A stretch of 64,000 nucleotides of DNA from positions 29,622,536 to 29,686,535 of the forward strand of contig NC_092271.1 in assembly GCF_036320965.1 (NCBI RefSeq), read 5' to 3'. Below are positions 36,201 through 49,703 of this stretch, in pieces. Under the pieces are notes generated by a model. That model searched no databases and had not been told where the DNA came from. It saw only the letters and a program-made list of their open reading frames with translations. Every line of letters begins with the position of its first letter. Position 1 is the stretch's first letter. The position numbers and the translations under genes were made by a program. The DNA is from Panulirus ornatus. Its lineage: Eukaryota > Arthropoda > Malacostraca > Decapoda > Palinuridae.

Positions 36201-37371
36201 TTTCAAACCGTCTTACGTTCTCCTGTAGTGATGATCTAGAGATCATGGGTGGTGTTCAGGCACACCACATATGTCACAGTTATAACTTTGTAAACTAGAA
36301 TATCCTGGTGACGGGTGGCCTAGTGCTGTTATGGTCTACCTGCCGTATCTGCTGTTTACTAATTTCCTTTTTCCCGTCCTCACCAGTGTTGGCGTGGGCG
36401 GGTACTGCTTGGTGGTGAGCGAGGGCCGCCCCTTCTCGTCCCTCTGTGCCGCCCGCGCCGCTCTCCAGCCTGCTCATCGGCGTGGCCGACGTCTCCACAG
36501 GGGCAGCAGAGGGTCACCCGTGGTGCTGGGGTGCACAACCAACCCCTGGTACCGCCTGCCCCACACACCCCGCCGCCCTCTGCACGTCACCGTGTGGGCG
36601 GACGGCCGCGCGGGGCCACCCCTGGGGCACGGACTGGTGCCGGCCACTCCCAAGAGGCGTGTGCCACGGCTCAGGCCCGGGGAACTGCTGAAGCTAGTGC
36701 CATCCGCCGCAGGTAAAGCTGTTGCCAAGTTCCGCGTGCGACGAGGGATTCGGCGACTCCATGTGATAGCGGTAGCATGCGGCGCCAAGCTGCGGCTGAA
36801 GGTGGAGTCCCGATGCGGGGAAAGAGTGGCCAGTGCTAAGGGTGGTGTGGGCGCCCTGCAGCTAGCCGTCCCAAGCCCTTCCCCTGAAGCCCTGATTTTG
36901 GCCCTGAAGACTAGTCCACCAGGGGCCGCCTCCCAGGTCCTTCTGACCGCCGCCCACGACGCCCGCGCCCTCCCACTCCCGCGCCTACCCCGCAACTTTC
37001 GCGTGAAGGTGGGCCGCATCACCTGTAACTCCGCCACCTTCCGGTGGTCCGCAGGGCCCGGGTCCCAGTCCTACTGTATCCTGCTGCAGGAGGACCGCAG
37101 CGGGAAGGCTTGGCGGCCACGGCCACCGATCCAGTGTGGCTGGGAGGCGGCTCTGCGGCAACTGGCTCACTACGCCGCCTGGTGGTGCGGCCCACCTACC
37201 CCAGCCGGCCGCCAGCGGCACACTCTCAATACACTGACCCCCTCTACGACCTACACTGCCAATGTCCTGGTGCGGCACCCCAGCACGGGTCACGCCCTCT
37301 CCCTAACCCCAGCCCACCTGACCACTTCCCCCACCTGCCGCACCCCAGCACGGGTCACGCCCTCTCCCTGA
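32975..37371 (+). CDS. NDNF: NDNF/Nord-family secreted protein, four coding exons (join 32975..33276, 34002..34626, 35971..36110, 36387..37371)
   Basis: The join gives 2,052 bases, 683 residues plus stop; all splice phases agree. NDNF (vertebrates) and Nord (Drosophila) are secreted glycoproteins with fibronectin type III repeats; NDNF acts on neurons and endothelium, and Nord modulates BMP signalling in the wing. Landmarks in order match the family: signal-like MARRDLIILMSTLI; ISVTPC (114-119); GLYLLQ (about 304-309); VHIYAT (319-324); VTLRW (349-353); YCLVV and SLCAA (362-378); RITCNSATFRWSAG and SYCILLQED; LNTLTPSTTYTANVLV near the end. It is longer than vertebrate NDNF (about 570 aa), mainly because of a polar insert after ISVTPC holding several N-glycosylation sequons and a K/E-rich run. 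Start: Met at 32,975 follows an acceptor-like TTTCAG; an in-frame upstream ATG (32,912) would add 21 residues. Orthology is inferred by eye. Confidence 0.82.
34002..34626 (+). CDS. NDNF: NDNF-like gene, coding exon 2
   Basis: Acceptor GATCCTCAG|G at 34,000-34,001; donor CTTCAG|GTGAGA after 34,626 (phase 0). It opens with RLVLPLTRPGPLTISVTPC, the N-terminal NDNF signature, and ends with FQFQRRMAEPGLYLLQ. Between these lies a poorly conserved insert with NRS, NTS, NLT and NDS sequons and an acidic/basic run (REDVEENEKEEKEVLLERYE) likely to be a coiled coil or disordered. Confidence 0.82.
34890..35440 (+). mobile_element. Ancient RTE-like LINE fragment in an NDNF intron
   Basis: Decayed relative of copies A-H. 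CATCTGACCGAGCAGGAGGA and GCAATGTGGCTTCAGAAG match the TEHQIGEEQCGFR coding stretch; later TGTGGGCAGTTCTCCGGATG and GCGTCAATGGCTGTCAGTGG match the ALWKVLRIYG and WFSVNVG stretches. Many indels. It lies sense to the gene in the intron between exons 2 and 3, and part of it has been tandemly amplified (34,985-35,090). Confidence 0.7.
34985..35090. repeat. ~26-bp minisatellite derived from a LINE RT motif
   Basis: Four tandem copies of AGGTGGAGGATGTGTGGACC plus AGCTG, which corresponds to the LINE sequence encoding SGRGCVDQ (GGTAGAGGATGTGTGGATCA). Confidence 0.75.
35971..36110 (+). CDS. NDNF: NDNF-like gene, coding exon 3
   Basis: Acceptor TCTGGACAG|G; donor ACCAGCAG|GTGAGA (phase 2). Encodes VEGLGGSTHVHIYATLSW through GKAVTLRWTS, the start of the first fibronectin-like domain; order and spacing fit NDNF (HFKVYAT ... 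VTLAWK). Confidence 0.82.
36387..37371 (+). CDS. NDNF: NDNF-like gene, coding exon 4 (terminal)
   Basis: Acceptor CGTCCTCACCAG|T, one 985-base exon to a TGA at 37,369-37,371. Contains YCLVVSEGRPFSSLCAARA, the central region, then ITCNSATFRWSAG and SYCILLQED of the second fibronectin-like part and the C-terminal LNTLTPSTTYTANVLV with Cys in TTSPTC, where vertebrate NDNF also ends on Cys. Ten extra residues follow, encoded by a duplicated segment. The exon is strikingly GC-rich compared with the AT-rich surroundings. Confidence 0.85.
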
Positions 37372-37450
37372 CCCCAGCTCACCTTCCTTCATCTGACCAC
37401 TCACGCCGCAGTGAAATCAAAGCAGAAAAGATTTGTCAAAAAATCTTCAG

Positions 37451-37482
<32 letters not shown>

Positions 37483-38344
37483 CTGAATAATGCTACTGTT
37501 TTTTCAAGGTATCTCAGGTGACAGGAAATGTATCCCAAGTGTCAGGAATATGTGTCAAACGTTGGCAGGTTTGGGAACCATTGTAATGATGAATGACGTA
37601 CGGTAGAGACATAACTTACTGACAAAAAGGAATGTGTGGTAGGCGGGTGGCCATGCAAGCGGTCAGTTTCTCTCTACTATTATGTTCAGTTTTTTACTTG
37701 GTACAATATCATTGTAACTTGTAGATAATGGTTGTTGTTTATATTTTGTATAATTATATTTTAGTTGATAAAATTAATACATTCCATGTGAAGTTTTACA
37801 ACAGTGTCGTCTTCATGGTGTCATGGTTGCCCGAGTCTCACAACTCACTACACTGACGAGGATCCTTCCTGGAGGGATTACAGCGAAGTTCCTTTGGCTT
37901 CAGTAGCCTCCAGGAGGACCATCTTATGTTGTCCTCACTGGTGGAGGCCGCCTTCCAGATCGCCTCAGGTTTTCACCGTGTATATTCAGTCAGCAGAGAC
38001 TAAGATTGTATAAAAATGGGAAATTTGCATATTTCGAAGAATAACTCTGCAGTTTTTGAATTTTTCTGGTTAAAATCATACTTGGAAAACCTTTACTTCT
38101 CATGACAGTAGCTTACTGGAAACCAAGGGTAGCAGCAGTAACGCCTGTAAGCTCTTCCAGCTCGGAAAGAAAACTGAATACTACAGCGCTTCCTGAAGTG
38201 ATGGCCACAGTGGTGGCTACATGTGGTGCTGCAGAACCTCACCACACACTAGGTTGACCATCAGGCGCTGAGGATCCTGAGGGAAGGCTGAAGGTCCTCA
38301 CCGTACCCTGAAGTTGGCCTCCAGGTGCTGAAGGTCCTAGGGAA
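37372..38344. other. 3' flank of the NDNF-like gene
   Basis: Carries (TG)n at 37,453-37,480 and no AATAAA that I can find in the first 450 bp, so the polyadenylation site is undetermined. Otherwise nothing recognisable. Confidence 0.45.
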
Positions 38345-38775
38345 CCCTGGAGGTCACATGCAAAGGCTGGAGGTCAGGTGTGGAGGCTGGAGGTCACATT
38401 AGAGGCTGGAGGTCAGGTGTGGAGGCTGGAGGTCACATTAGAGGCTGGAGGTCACGTATGGAGGCTGGAGGTCAGGTGTGGAGGCTGGAGGTCAGGTGTG
38501 GAGGCTGGAGGTCACATGTAGAGGCTGGAGGCTGGAAGTCACATGTAGACGCTGGAGGTCAGGTGTGGAGGCTGGAGGTCAGGTGTGGAGGCTGGAAGTC
38601 ACATGTAGAGGCTGGAGGTCAGGTATGGAGGCTGGAGGTCACATGTAGAGGCTGGAGGTCAGGTGTGGAGGCTGGAAGTCACATGTAGAGGCTGGAGGTC
38701 AGGTATGGAGGCTGGAGGTCACATGTAGAGGCTGGAGGTCAGATATGGAGGCTGGAGGTCACATGTAGAGGCTAG
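38345..38775. repeat. 20-bp minisatellite, about 21 copies
   Basis: Unit GAGGCTGGAGGTCAGGTGTG alternating with GAGGCTGGAGGTCACATGTA. Its right edge overlaps the stop codon of the minus-strand Asn-rich gene (38,759-38,761). Confidence 0.9.
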
Positions 38776-38894
38776 AAGTAGCGTCGTCGAGGAACAGTGG
38801 GCACAGAGGGTACTCCTGGTCACACGCTCCTTGCTCGGCCGCTGTCAACAAGTGTCCCACTTCGGCCGTCCGGACAGGAGTCAGCAGTAACAGT
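38759..38894 (-). CDS. Asn-rich protein gene, coding exon 4 (terminal)
   Basis: Acceptor TATTCCCACCAG|A; encodes LLLLTPVRTAEVGHLLTAAE and then EYPLCPLFLDDATSSLYM, with TGA at 38,759-38,761. The phase agrees with exon 3 (TC + A). The last codons and the stop lie at the edge of the 20-bp minisatellite. Confidence 0.7.
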
Positions 38895-41307
38895 CTGGTG
38901 GGAATAAACGACTGTCAACATCAACAGTTATCCTCACTCACGTCAGACGTCTGTTGTGTTTCTTCTTCATTTTCTGTGCTGCTTCACTGCTGGTGTCTTG
39001 TACTTTCTACCAATTGTCTCTTTCATCTCTTTTGTCTCTCCCTATCGATCTGACTTCTTCACCACCTCTCTATCACTGTGGTTAGGCGTTTGAAAAGAAA
39101 TAAAATTTGGAACAAAAACGTCAAGATCCGTGAGCCAGCTCACCATCATGTTCAGTAAGGAGTGACACATAACCAGACGGATCTTCACCACGTCCTCGAC
39201 ACCATAGGTCTTTAACCTAAACATTACAGGTCGGTAACAGGCCATCCTCACTACACCCTACATATCGCAAGCCTTTCACCTAAATGTTACAGGCCAGGTC
39301 ATACATATCAATGCATCTCGACATCAGTGGCTCTTACGGTCATGTCAAAGGTCAGAATTAGGATGCTGATTGTTGTAAAGAAAATAGAAATGAATCAAAC
39401 ATCTTTTTCTAAAAACGGAGGGAGACACAGATATCATGTGGGAAGATATGAGGGAAACGTAAGAAAATTGAGTGATTTTCGGCAGCAGAAAAAGAAAACA
39501 AAGAAATAGGCAATGATGTTGAAGTATACTGATGGTGAATGGAAGAATAACGTAGAAGAGGTGAAGAAGACGCAGGAGGAGGAAGATGAAGAGGAAGAGG
39601 AAACGGAGGAACTTACGAGCCTGCGGGAGGTGGTAGGAGCGAGGCGGCCTCACAGGCCAGCCTGGGGACACAGCCTGGGTGTTGGTGCAGCACCGCCCGC
39701 GCCCACACGCCCACGTCCCGCCCACTCCCGCCTAGGATCTCCAGCAGGGAATCTGAGAGAAAGATAGACAGATTGGTTACCATCATCTCTCTCACGAGGA
39801 CATGTAAGTTAATGGAAAAAGAAGAAAAAAAAAAAGATAACTTAAGCAGGTCATTTGTTTGTAGAGTCGTCTGTTATGGCTGGAAAGATTATGAAAGAGA
39901 CCAAGAAGATAAGGAAGAGCATTCCTCAACTTCGCTATAGAAAAACAAACAAACAATGAATTACAACTGTCAATCCTCATGTGACTGGTCTCCATACGGA
40001 AACAATGGGAAGCAACCTGTTGCCTGCTTCACGTCAAGATCTTATAAGCCAGGATACAATTACATAACCAGGAAAGCAGCGGCAAAAATAATACCTGTAG
40101 AATAAAGAAAGGGAAGCAACATCATGGCGGATAGAAAGGGTGGTTGAACAGAAATGAAAACATGAGTAAATAAGGAGGAAGACTTTTTTTTCCACTCTGG
40201 CTCAGAGAAAGATGGATGAAGCGTCACCTCAAATATAAGAGCAGTTCTTCGTACAGGAGCTAACGAGACCATTATAGCTATGGCTCTGCTGCTCACACGA
40301 ATGATTATTGTACCTGCTCAACACCCCGGCTGCTGTAGATGATGATGTGAGGTGTTCATGATATACAGCAGGATATGGTTAGACCAGACGTGTATATGTT
40401 CTTGCAGGGATGAATTGTGGTGTTTGAAATTCTATACTGAGAAACAAAAGGAAATTAGAGAGACAAGTTTATACAGCTGAATTAGACAAATTCTTGCTTG
40501 TGTTCTCCCAGATGCTGCATACTTGTGTTCTCTGCCAGAAAAAGAATCATTATGAAGTATTACAAAATCTATATGAAAAATTAAAATTTGTTATAAATTA
40601 TATATCCATATGAATTTCTCTTTGAGGTTTTAAATTGTGATATCATAGACCTTAATGTGACGTCATTGTTATCGTAGATATTATTGATAAAATGGCTTCT
40701 GATAATTCAGCATCCATATTAACGAAATTCTGAACGCAAGGTAAGTACAATGAAAGTAGTGGTCTGAATCATGACCAACACTTACTGACGCCACCCACGC
40801 AGGTCTCGACTCACTTCCAAGTACACTCATGACTCAGGCAACACAACTTACACTTGTCCTATGAGGCACTCATCCCGTGAGGCACTCATCATTTAATGAG
40901 TCATCAGTTTCTACACCTGTCTTACCTTCTTCGTCACCATCATCATCGTGGCAGACGCAGGTCCGCTCATCTTCTTCCTCCATGAGAGTTATGAAGTTGT
41001 CCAGGTGCCACATGTCGTGACCCAAGCTCCGGCTGGACGTCTCCCGCGCCATACCTCCGTTCTGATTATTGTTGTTGTTATTGTTGTTGTTATTATTATT
41101 GTTGTTATTGTTGTTGTTATTATTATTGTTGATGTTGTTGATGATGTTGACGATGGTGTTGAAGGCGATGAGGAGGAAGGAGAGGAACCCAAAGGTAGAG
41201 AACCCGACGGAGGGCGCACACCCGGAGACCTTGCTGTCCCGCCTGACTAGCTGATGTTCGCCTCCTGCCCGCGCCCACCACACCCAGAATACAAACACAC
41301 ACACATA

Positions 41308-41358
<51 letters not shown>

Positions 41359-41854
41359 AGTAATATATCAAAATACATAACACACATATTGCTTTGTGGC
41401 ATACGAGGGCATGCACACACCTGTACATACTCAAATCCTAATATTATCCAGACGTTACTAGAATGCGCACGTACATGTAGACAGAGAGAGAAGCAGATGT
41501 GTAGATAAAGCATATATACACATATATATACACAGAAGCGCACACATTTCACAGCCACAGGGAGACACGGGCAGCTTTCCACATATAGAGACATTGTAGA
41601 TTACAGAGGCAGTCACTCAAACCGACAAAACAGGCATTCTGAGAAATCCATGGTATGAAGACTAACATCCAGATTTAGAGATTAAGATCTTGGTGTCGGG
41701 CAGTCTTACCTCCCTCCAGATCAGGCTGATGTAGCAGGGAAACGTTGGGTGAGGTCTGGGGTGCATGGTGACCCAGGGACTGAAGGAGACGACCCTCGCA
41801 CACTGGGTAGGAAGGTCCCCACACCACAAGTGCCGCCATTAGAAGGTTTCTCAT
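38759..41854 (-). CDS. Predicted secreted Asn-rich arthropod protein, four exons (complement join 38759..38894, 39617..39752, 40926..41264, 41710..41854)
   Basis: Joined length is 756 bases, 251 residues plus stop; the phases fit at every junction. Order of the protein: signal peptide MRNLLMAALVVWGP; a short lumenal part; a hydrophobic segment FSTFGFLSFLLIAFNTIVNI; 22 consecutive Asn; an acidic stretch (LMEEEDERTCVCHDDDGDEE); CVPRLACEAASL; and a C-terminal LLTAAEQGACDQEYPLCPLF. I recall arthropod uncharacterised proteins with the same order (FLSFL..FN.I.NI.NN followed by poly-Asn, a Cys/CEA motif and a C-terminal Cys-x-YPxCP), but no function is known to me. The poly-Asn run uses 10 AAT and 12 AAC codons. 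It is convergent with the NDNF-like gene. The exon 1-2 junction is the least certain. Confidence 0.7.
38895..39616. other. Intron 3 of the Asn-rich gene
   Basis: No other gene or repeat recognised inside. It is AT-rich with short purine-rich stretches near 39,480-39,600. Confidence 0.5.
39617..39752 (-). CDS. Asn-rich protein gene, coding exon 3
   Basis: Acceptor TTTCTCTCAG|AT; donor GGCTC|GTAAGT (phase 2). Encodes DSLLEILGGSGRDVGVWARA and CVPRLACEAASLLPPPAG. The first codon is completed by the G left over from exon 2. Confidence 0.72.
39753..40925. other. Intron 2 of the Asn-rich gene
   Basis: No recognisable repeat or second gene; AT-rich single-copy-looking sequence. Confidence 0.5.
40926..41264 (-). 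CDS. Asn-rich protein gene, coding exon 2
   Basis: Holds the hydrophobic FGFLSFLLIAFNTIVNIINN segment, 22 Asn (41,065-41,130) and an acidic tail. The donor GAAGAAG|GTAAGA at 40,925 is clear (phase 1). The acceptor is uncertain: GGGCAG before 41,264 fits phase, while the nicer-looking ACATCAG before 41,250 would need a phase 0 partner and so another, unseen, exon. Confidence 0.75.
41310..41354. repeat. (TA)n microsatellite in intron 1 of the Asn-rich gene
   Basis: Pure TA run of about 22 units. Confidence 0.95.
41710..41854 (-). CDS. Asn-rich protein gene, coding exon 1 (signal peptide)
   Basis: ATG at 41,852-41,854 starts MRNLLMAALVVWGPSYPVCE, a good signal peptide, and continues to HQPDLEGG. 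The donor GGGAG|GTAAGA after 41,710 is near-consensus and leaves phase 1. Confidence 0.65.
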
Positions 41855-41894
41855 TCTTACTCCCGAGACACTGGAGACCAGGGCGAGGTGTGAG

Positions 41895-42055
41895 TGACTA
41901 TCTACTGGGGAGGAGGGCGGGGAATGTGTGGCCGGCCACCGGGGAGGAGGTCGGGGGCATATGTGGCCAGCCACTGGGGAGGAGGGAGGGGCATGTGTTG
42001 TCAGCCACTGGGGAGGAGGGAGGGGCATGTGTGGCCAGCCACTGGGGAGCAAGTC
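41895..42055. repeat. 34-bp minisatellite, about 4.5 copies
   Basis: Unit core GGCCAGCCACTGGGGAGGAG followed by GGAGGGGCATGTGT. It lies about 40-200 bp upstream of the Asn-rich gene's start codon, i.e. in its 5' UTR or promoter region. Confidence 0.85.
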
Positions 42056-42197
42056 GGATCATAGTAGCATCTAGCTAATTAATTACAAAGAAGAGTCAGA
42101 TCAGGGTAAGGCTGGATACTTCGACGCTTATGAGGGAAGTTTGTACACACAGAACAGGAAGTTTTACGGAGCAAATTTTATGGTTTGTACGTTACAC

Positions 42198-42281
42198 ATT
42201 AAGTGGTGATCAGTTGAACATTAAGTGGTGATCAGTTGAACTTTAAGTGGTGATCAGTTGAACATTAAATGATGTAAAGTT
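42198..42281. repeat. 22-bp minisatellite, about 4 copies
   Basis: Unit AACATTAAGTGGTGATCAGT plus TG. Confidence 0.85.
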
Positions 42282-43798
42282 ACATACTGGTTGAAGTGTA
42301 GTAGTAGTGAGTTGACATACATCATGTGTTTACTAGCGAACATTAAGTGATGAACATTTTCACATTGGTTACGTTACAATGATAAAGTAGTTGACGACAT
42401 ACACATAACAATGGGAAGATTAAACTGTTCGCTGGCTTAGCTGTTCACTTGTTTATGACATTCACAGTAGTAGGTCTAGGACAATTGTTGTATGTGTACA
42501 ACACTGGTTGGTATAAGGTGATTGTGGTGACGGACGTCGGTCAGTGGAGGTCAGTTAGTCTTGCCGGTGTGGCGTTGGTGTTGTGTCATGACTTCAACGG
42601 TCTGGCCAAAGATTATGTCAGTGTCATGTTGTTTACATTGTGGCCACCACGGCTCCGACATAGGCCTCTCGAGAGACCCACAAAGTGAGTTACTGGTTCA
42701 CTAGGTCACTGGTGAGTTACTGGTTCACTAGGTCACTGGTGAAGGTATCTAATATGTATATCTCTTTTATGCTCAAATTCATTGGATTTAGACTCACTTG
42801 CGTGAAGATGGTTGGTCCTATCAGGCGTAATCCAAGCATCAAGCTGGAGAGACGTGTTGACCAGTAAGCTGCCCGTGAGCGCCACCGACGCACGTTACTG
42901 TCTTACCCGATCGAAGGTTGGACGAGGTGTGTGTATGTGTGTGGTTGGGTGGGGTGTAGTGTGACGTAGTGGGACTTGTTAACTATCATGATGTCCGTTG
43001 TTTGATTAGAAGAAAGTACACATCATAAGTTTTGACATCTCATGATAACCAGAAACGTCGAGAGTTTGGCTTTGAAGAACAAAAGAATATTCAAACAGTT
43101 ATGCTGTCAGTGATTTGAACGCGTAGTATGTAAGTTTGTCTTCCAGCAACTACCAACAAGCGATTCCCTTACAGCGGCGAGCGTCAGGCACTTGCCACGG
43201 TACAGAGTCTCTCCCTCCTGTATAATTTCAGCTTTGGGACGCAAACGTCAACAGAGCAACTCTCGAGAGCTCGCTCAAGTTTTACTTAACTAAGGTTGTT
43301 AACCTCAAACCTAGGCTACTCGCCACACTCAATCTCACCTACACAAACCTTGCTCTGCCTCCACCACATGACTGCAGGTAAGCCACATCTACAGTGGATT
43401 TCTGATGTCACTTTCCTTGAGACAGTCACGAATTTGTGGTCCCCACAGTGAGGGTAGACCCTGGCTACCGTAGCCAGCATCAAAATGTTTTAAGTAATTT
43501 TGTTCATAACATCAGTGATGTATTGCCAGTAGTGACATTACGTTGATCCAGTGGTGACGTTCTCTGTTTTCGAGAGAACGATTATCACTAAAGTTATTGT
43601 GACGTGCCCGAAGAGGGAGGAGCCTGACCACCTTAGACAGTAGTACTGAGAACACCTGCAGGTGCCGACTACGGCATGTGTGACCACCACAGCTTAGGAG
43701 GAACTATCGTACTCTCTATTACAGTTACTAGTCTGGAGGTTTCAATGTTTTACTGTTAATCATCCTGGGGTTAATGCCTAACACTACCTTTTTGTTAG

Positions 43799-43800
<2 letters not shown>
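42282..43800. other. Intergenic sequence
   Basis: No gene supported. A 26-bp direct duplication (GTTACTGGTTCACTAGGTCA) lies at 42,689-42,740. CATGACTGCAG|GTAAGCC at 43,365-43,381 is a near-perfect donor-like site without an identifiable exon. Confidence 0.4.

Positions 43801-43880
<80 letters not shown>
43801..43880. repeat. (TA)n microsatellite
   Basis: Pure TA run of about 39 units. Confidence 0.95.
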
Positions 43881-43883
<3 letters not shown>

Positions 43884-45045
43884 CTTCTACTATACTGATT
43901 AGAAAGACGAGGTCTGTCTTTGTATGTTTTAGAACCTATTTTCATGCTCTTTGGTATTATGATAACTTACTGAGCCACTATCTGTACCAGCCACTCTCCT
44001 GCCCCACCTACAGTACCACTGACCATATAGCACCACACACTGTACCACTGACCTTCCTGTAGCACTGTCAGCCAGCAAACTGAGGCAGGTGAGGCAGCAA
44101 GTGGTGGGCGGGGCATTGTGAGAAGTGCGGACGTAACGGGAGGCGGGGAGTGGCCGGGGGTGGGGAGGTATGGCTTCGTCGTCGTGACAGCTGTAGCTGC
44201 CGTCTGCCCTCCCAACAGTTGTGCTTACCCTGCCAGCAGTGGTCTGTGACCTGACTACTGTGTCTGCCCTCATGGCAACTATGTTTGTCCTCTTGCCGGG
44301 TGTGAATGTCGTCCCTACAGGAGCATGTAATATCTACGTCTGCCTGGAGGACCATGACTCAATGACAACAACCATTGCCCATCGATGCATTGGTAACACG
44401 CACACCTGGTTGACGGAAGTGACCAGTGTCTGTCGTACAGCTGGGACGTCGTACCTCATGACGACCTGTCTGTTGATATGCCTTGGTGTAATTTCTCGAA
44501 GACTTATATTGTCAGTAACAAAATTTAATAAAAGTTTCCGTTTACAAAGGGGAAGAGTTGGATCAGTATTGATGTAGCTTGTGAAGCCGTCAGTTGACCA
44601 GCAGACTCCCAGAAGTGACCTCGTTTCCTACGCCAGATACTCCTTGTAAGTGATTCTGGAACAGTATCCATGTACACAAACACAAAGCTCACACTTTCGT
44701 CAAAGCTTTTCCCTAAAAGGTAAATTCATCTGGTTACAACTTGTTTACATATGTACTACATGCAACACACCAGGTAGCTAGAGCATAACTTGACACCCAA
44801 AGGCGATGGAGCCAGAGGGACACGCTCTCGGCCACTCGGCAGGAACCGCTATTCTTGTGGGTACCGTTAACGGCCTCTCGCAGGCGTCACGGGTCGAGCC
44901 TACCGCATTTCCCCATGCTGGTTAGGGCCGTTCTGGCCACGGACGGCTGATGAGGGTTGTGTTGGCCAGGGATGGCTTGGGGCTGTAGTGATCCCCCCCT
45001 AGTCCTAAATTAGTTTAAACAATGATTATGTATTTTCATGGAGAT
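43881..45045. other. Intergenic sequence
   Basis: No gene supported; the 118-codon frame at 44,221-44,577 has no recognised motif and no splice context. Confidence 0.4.
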
Positions 45046-45075
45046 TGTATATATGTCGGGTAAACATACATACAC

Positions 45076-45165
<90 letters not shown>

Positions 45166-46035
45166 GATAGATTATCAGACTCAAGATTAACCTGAAAGTG
45201 TCTCATTGACATTTGTGGTGATGTTGTACAGGGTAAGCTCATCATCATCCCTGCCTATACCAGACACTATTTTCAGGACGGCAACATTTACATACAGTGA
45301 TGCAGATGTGGTTCACATGACTAGTATTGCCGTAAGTATACTCGTTAAAATGATGGGATGGAGGGAAACAGTTCCATATATCCACGGATTTGATTGGTTC
45401 ATAAAGTCACAAGAACTTTTAATTGGCAAGAAATCACGTATCATAAATACTTCATCAATAATATTTTCAAACATATATATCAGGACAATTATAACGTACA
45501 ATTCTTGCATAAGAGTTAAGAAATGGAATTAAAGCATACAAAAGTCATGGTAGCAGTGAAAATAAATTCATTTTAGTTTCAGGTATAATATTTTCATTTT
45601 CTATAAATACTTTATTGAAGAAAGCAGTTATTATGGGTAACGAGAGAGATTTTCTTAACTGCCCTTGCTTACCTCATCTTCCTGGTCTAGGGTCTTCTTT
45701 GGGGTTCCTATAATGCTCAGTTAGCCTGCCATATCCATCGAGTGTAACCACAGGCCAAGGGGTATGGTGATGCGTGTGATTGTTGAATTAGCATTTGTGA
45801 TGGTGGAGAAATAGTGCCTAAAACGGAGACAAGACTAATTCGCTTAAGTCTCGGGAGTGAGGTTTCAGATGGGTATATGTCTGGTAGTTTGGCGTTTCAG
45901 GATAGTAACCTTTTACATCCCTGGTGGTAATTGCCTTCCACCTATTTTTGGATCATCTTAAGATGTATTGCCATATATATGTTGTCTTTGAGCATGGTTA
46001 GATTCCTTATATAAGATCGGGAAAAATTTTAGTGT
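45046..46035. repeat. Tandem duplication, copy 1
   Basis: Unit of about 987 bp: TGTATATATGTCGGGTAAAC, (TA)n (45,081-45,163), then 871 bp of unique sequence (45,165-46,035). The unique part recurs at 49,703-50,573, and the head plus (TA)n recurs at 46,033. I saw one difference (AAAGCATAC against AAAGTATAC) across the 871 bp. Confidence 0.92.
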
Positions 46036-46062
46036 ATATATGTCGGGTAAACATACATACAC

Positions 46063-49491
<3,429 letters not shown>

Positions 49492-49496
49492 TATAC

Positions 49497-49507
<11 letters not shown>

Positions 49508-49540
<33 letters not shown>

Positions 49541-49636
49541 GCACATACACACACACACACCCACACATACATATATATACATATGAAAAATGTAAGAAAC
49601 AATTTAGAAAACAAACTTTTAGCTTGAAATGAATGA

Positions 49637-49701
<65 letters not shown>
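49508..49701. repeat. (CA)n and (TA)n tracts upstream of LINE copy G
   Basis: CA-rich tract at about 49,508-49,565, a short unique piece, then (TA)n at 49,640-49,701. Confidence 0.9.

Positions 49702-49702
<1 letters not shown>

Positions 49703-49703
<1 letters not shown>

Noticed and set aside
36474..37037. Long minus-strand frame opposite the NDNF-like terminal exon
   Set aside because: Shadow of a GC-rich coding exon; no independent features.
42449..42690. Protein-like stretch ending in a GTGAGT donor-like site
   Set aside because: No good acceptor or phase partner was found, and no family resemblance.
43929..44273. Minus-strand stretch reading GSYSCHDDEAIPPHPRPLPA and onward
   Set aside because: It looks protein-like, but no donor follows it and the composition comes from a GC-rich patch.
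44221..44577. 118-codon plus-strand open frame with Cys residues
   Set aside because: No known domain, no signal for splicing or start; likely chance.
45206..45532. 108-codon frame present in both copies of the tandem duplication
   Set aside because: Its presence twice follows from the duplication itself and gives no independent support for coding.
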